Of a stretch of 64,000 nt of DNA, positions 61,701 through 64,000 are shown piece by piece. Under the pieces are notes generated by a model that searched no databases, had not been told where the DNA came from, and worked only from the letters and a program-made list of their open reading frames with translations. Each line of letters begins with the position of its first letter. Position 1 is the first letter of the stretch. The translations under genes and the position numbers were made by a program. Location: assembly GCA_030762175.1 (NCBI GenBank), contig JAUJEO010000019.1:4222001-4286000 (forward strand). The letters are read 5' to 3'. The DNA comes from Metallyticus violacea (Eukaryota > Arthropoda > Insecta > Mantodea > Metallyticidae).

Positions 61701-62887
61701 TATTTCGATGGTTGGAAACTTCATGAGAATCAATTTTTTTCCGTTCTTATTTGAGATAACTGGTTCTCTTTCATTTTGCTAGTTTGATAGCTGTAGAAAA
61801 GCATATTTTGCGGAAAGAATCTCGAAAAGAAAAAAAAAATTTTTCAAAGTTTTAAAACTTCATTAGAATCACTTTTTTTCCGTTCTTATTTGAGATATAT
61901 GGTTCTCTTTCATTATACAATTTTGATAGCCTTACAAAAGCATATTATGCGGAAAGAATCTCGAAAAAAAAAAAAAAATTTTCGAAGGTTTGGAAACTTC
62001 ATTAGAATCACTTTTTTTCGTTCTTATTTGAGATAACTGGTTCTCTTTCATTTTGCTAGTTTGATAGCTGTACAAAAGCATATTATACGGAAAGAATCTC
62101 GAAAAGAATAAAATTTTTTTTCGAAGTTTGGAAACTTCATTAGAATCACTTTTTTCCGTTCTTATTTGAGATAACTGGTTCTCTTTCATTATACTTGTTT
62201 GATAGCCTTAGAAAAGCATATTGTGCGGAAAGAATCTCGAAAAGAAAAAATATTTTTTTCGAAGTTTGGAAACTTCATTAGAATCACTTTTTTTCCGTTC
62301 TTATTTGAGATAACCGGTTCTCTTTCATTATACTAGTTTGATAGCCTTAGAAAAGCATATAATGCGGAAAGAATCTCGAAAAGAAAAAAAATGATTTTCG
62401 ATGGTTGGAAACTTCATTAGAATCACTTTTTTTCGGTTCTTATTTGAGATAACTGGTTCTCTTTCATTATACTAGTTTGATAGCCTTAGAAAAACATATT
62501 ATGCGGTAAGAATCTCGAAAAGAAAAAAAAAATTTTTCGAAGGTTGGAAAGTTCATTAGAATCACTTTTTTTCCGTTCTTATTTGAGATAACTGGTTCTC
62601 TTACATTATACTAGTTTGATAGCCTTAGAAAAGCATATTGTGCGGAAAGAATCTCGAAAAGAAAAAAATTTTTTTTCGAAGTTTGGAAACTTCATTAGAA
62701 TCACTTTTTTTCCGTTCTTATTTGAGATAACTGGTTCTCTTGTATTATACTAGTTTGATAGCCTTAGAAAAGCATATAATGCGGAAAGAATCTCGAAAGG
62801 AAAAAAAATTTTTTTCGATGGTTGGAAACTTCATTAGAATCAATTTTTTTCCATTCTAATTTGAGATAACTAGTTCTCTTTCATTAT
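58742..62887 (+). repeat. Higher-order unit H8 (4146 bp, 30 monomers)
   Basis: A close copy of H2: offset 23843 at the left marker, then 23702-23703 from 61161 to the end. The change of about 140 bases is one monomer missing near 59740, where H2 has an extra ATTTGAGATATATGG monomer. No truncated monomers or C-type runs. Confidence 0.85.
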
Positions 62888-64000
62888 ACTAGTTTGATAG
62901 CCATAGAAAACCATAAAATGAAGAAAGATTCGCGAAAAGAAATGATTGATTTTGATGTTTGGAAACTTCATTAGAATGAATTTTTTTCCGTTCTTATTTG
63001 AGATATATGGTTCTCTTTCATTATACTAGTTTGATAGCCTTAGAAAAGCATATTATGCGGAAAGAATCTCGAAAAGAAAAAAAAATTTTTTCGAAGTTTT
63101 GAAACTTCATTAGAATCACTTTTTTTCCGTTCTTATTTAAGATAACTGGTTCTCTTTCATTATACTAGTTTGATAGCCTTAGAAAAGCATATTATGCAGT
63201 AAGAATCTCGAAAGAAAAAAAATTTTTTTCGAAGTTTGGAAACTTCATTAGAATCAATTTTTTTCCATTCTTATTTGAGATAACTAGTTCTCTTTCATTA
63301 TACTAGTTTGATAGCCATAGAAAACCATAAAATGAAGAAAGATCCGCGAAAAGAAAAGATTTATTTTGATGGTTGGAAACTTCATTAGAATGAATTTTTT
63401 TCCGTTCTTATTTGAGATATATGGTTCTCTTTCATTATACTAGTTTGATAGCCTTAGAAAAGCATATTATGCGGAAAGAATCTCGAAAAGAAAAAAAAAA
63501 TTTTTCGAAGTTTTGAAACTTCATTAGAATCACTTTTTTTCCGTTCTTATTTGAGATAACTGGTTCTCTTTCATTATACTAGTTTGATAGTCTTAGGAAA
63601 GCATATTATGCAGTAAGAATCTCGAAAGAAAAAAAATTTTTTTCGAAGTTTGGAAAGTTCATTAGAATCACTTTTTTTCCGTTCTTATTTGAGATAACTG
63701 GTTCTCTTTCATTATACTAGTTTGATAGCCTTAGAAAAGCATATAATGCGGAAAGAATCTCGAAAGGAAAAAAAATTTTTTTGATGTTTTGAAATTCCTT
63801 ATGATTCAATTTTTGTCCATTCTTATTTGAGATAACTGGTTCTCTTTCATTATACTAGTTTGATAGCCTTAGAAAACCATAAAATGAAGAAAGATTCGCG
63901 AAAAGAAAATATTTATTTTGATGGTTGGAATCTTCATTAGAATCAATTTTTTTCCGTTCTTATTTGTGATATATGGTTCTCTTTCATTATACTATTTTGA
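62888..64000 (+). repeat. Higher-order unit H9, partial
   Basis: Eight monomers that follow the beginning of H3 (39186 onward) at an offset of 23702, to the last base of the window. The array continues beyond it. Confidence 0.85.

Larger units (their letters stand above)
1..64000 (+). repeat. Satellite DNA array, ~138-bp monomer, head-to-tail
   Basis: The entire window is a tandem array of a monomer of about 138 bases, recognisable by ACTAGTTTGATAG at its start, an A-tract/T-tract in the middle, GAAGTTTGGAAACTTC after it, and GATAACTGGTTCTC near its end. About 460 monomers fit in 64 kb. Every monomer I read is in the same orientation; I found no inverted block and no unique DNA. Consensus G+C is about 29%. 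Higher-order structure and the lack of genes are typical of eukaryotic centromeric or heterochromatic satellites. This assignment is inferred: the sequence shows a satellite array but not its chromosomal position. The array runs off both ends of the window. Confidence 0.97.

Noticed and set aside
1..64000. CRISPR array (repeat-spacer pattern)
   Set aside because: The whole 138-base unit is repeated; there are no unique spacers between short repeats, no leader and no cas genes.

Overview
The whole window is one uninterrupted tandem-repeat (satellite DNA) array. I see no protein-coding gene, RNA gene, transposable element, CRISPR array, origin or unique flanking sequence. The unit is a monomer of about 138 bases (mostly 136 to 140) that begins near ACTAGTTTGATAG. 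About 460 copies follow each other head-to-tail in one orientation. The consensus is about 29% G+C. Megabase-type AT-rich satellite with higher-order structure points to a eukaryotic nuclear genome, most plausibly centromeric, pericentromeric or other heterochromatin of a plant or animal. I do not recognise the family and cannot name the organism.

Four monomer types recur. T-type has CCTTAG, GCGGAAAG and CTTCATTAG. C-type has CCTCAG, GCGCAAAG and CTTCGTTAG. M-type has CCATAG and AAAACCATAAAATG, with the central A/T tract replaced by AAAAGATTTATTT. D-type has ATGTTTTGAAATTCCTTATG. Most T and C monomers carry an A-tract followed directly by a T-tract, then the dyad GAAGTTTGGAAACTTC.

Layout. 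Bases 1-2693 are a T/M block; 2694-3033 are C-type. A unit of 5105 bases (3034-8138) is followed directly by a near-identical copy (8139-13316) with one extra monomer. Bases 13280-15098 are a cassette that recurs 27324 bases downstream. Bases 15099-19434 are mostly C-type. Bases 19435-21649 are a partial third copy of the 5.1-kb unit. Bases 21541-25405 form a 3865-base unit (28 monomers) with a short second copy up to 25785. Bases 25793-32000 replay the start of the window with a 13-monomer in-register deletion. From about 32134 to the end is a higher-order repeat array of eight units of 2765, 4287, 4244, 3549, 3275, 4036, 4452 and 4146 bases, plus a ninth that runs off the window.

Almost all length differences between related units are whole numbers of monomers. 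That is the mark of unequal crossing-over or sister-chromatid/replication-slippage exchange in register. The youngest event appears to be an exact-length 4036-base tandem duplication at 49509-57580. All open reading frames in the window are 91 codons or shorter and are read-through of the satellite on either strand; I do not call any as genes. Comparisons were made by eye at marker positions, not by alignment.
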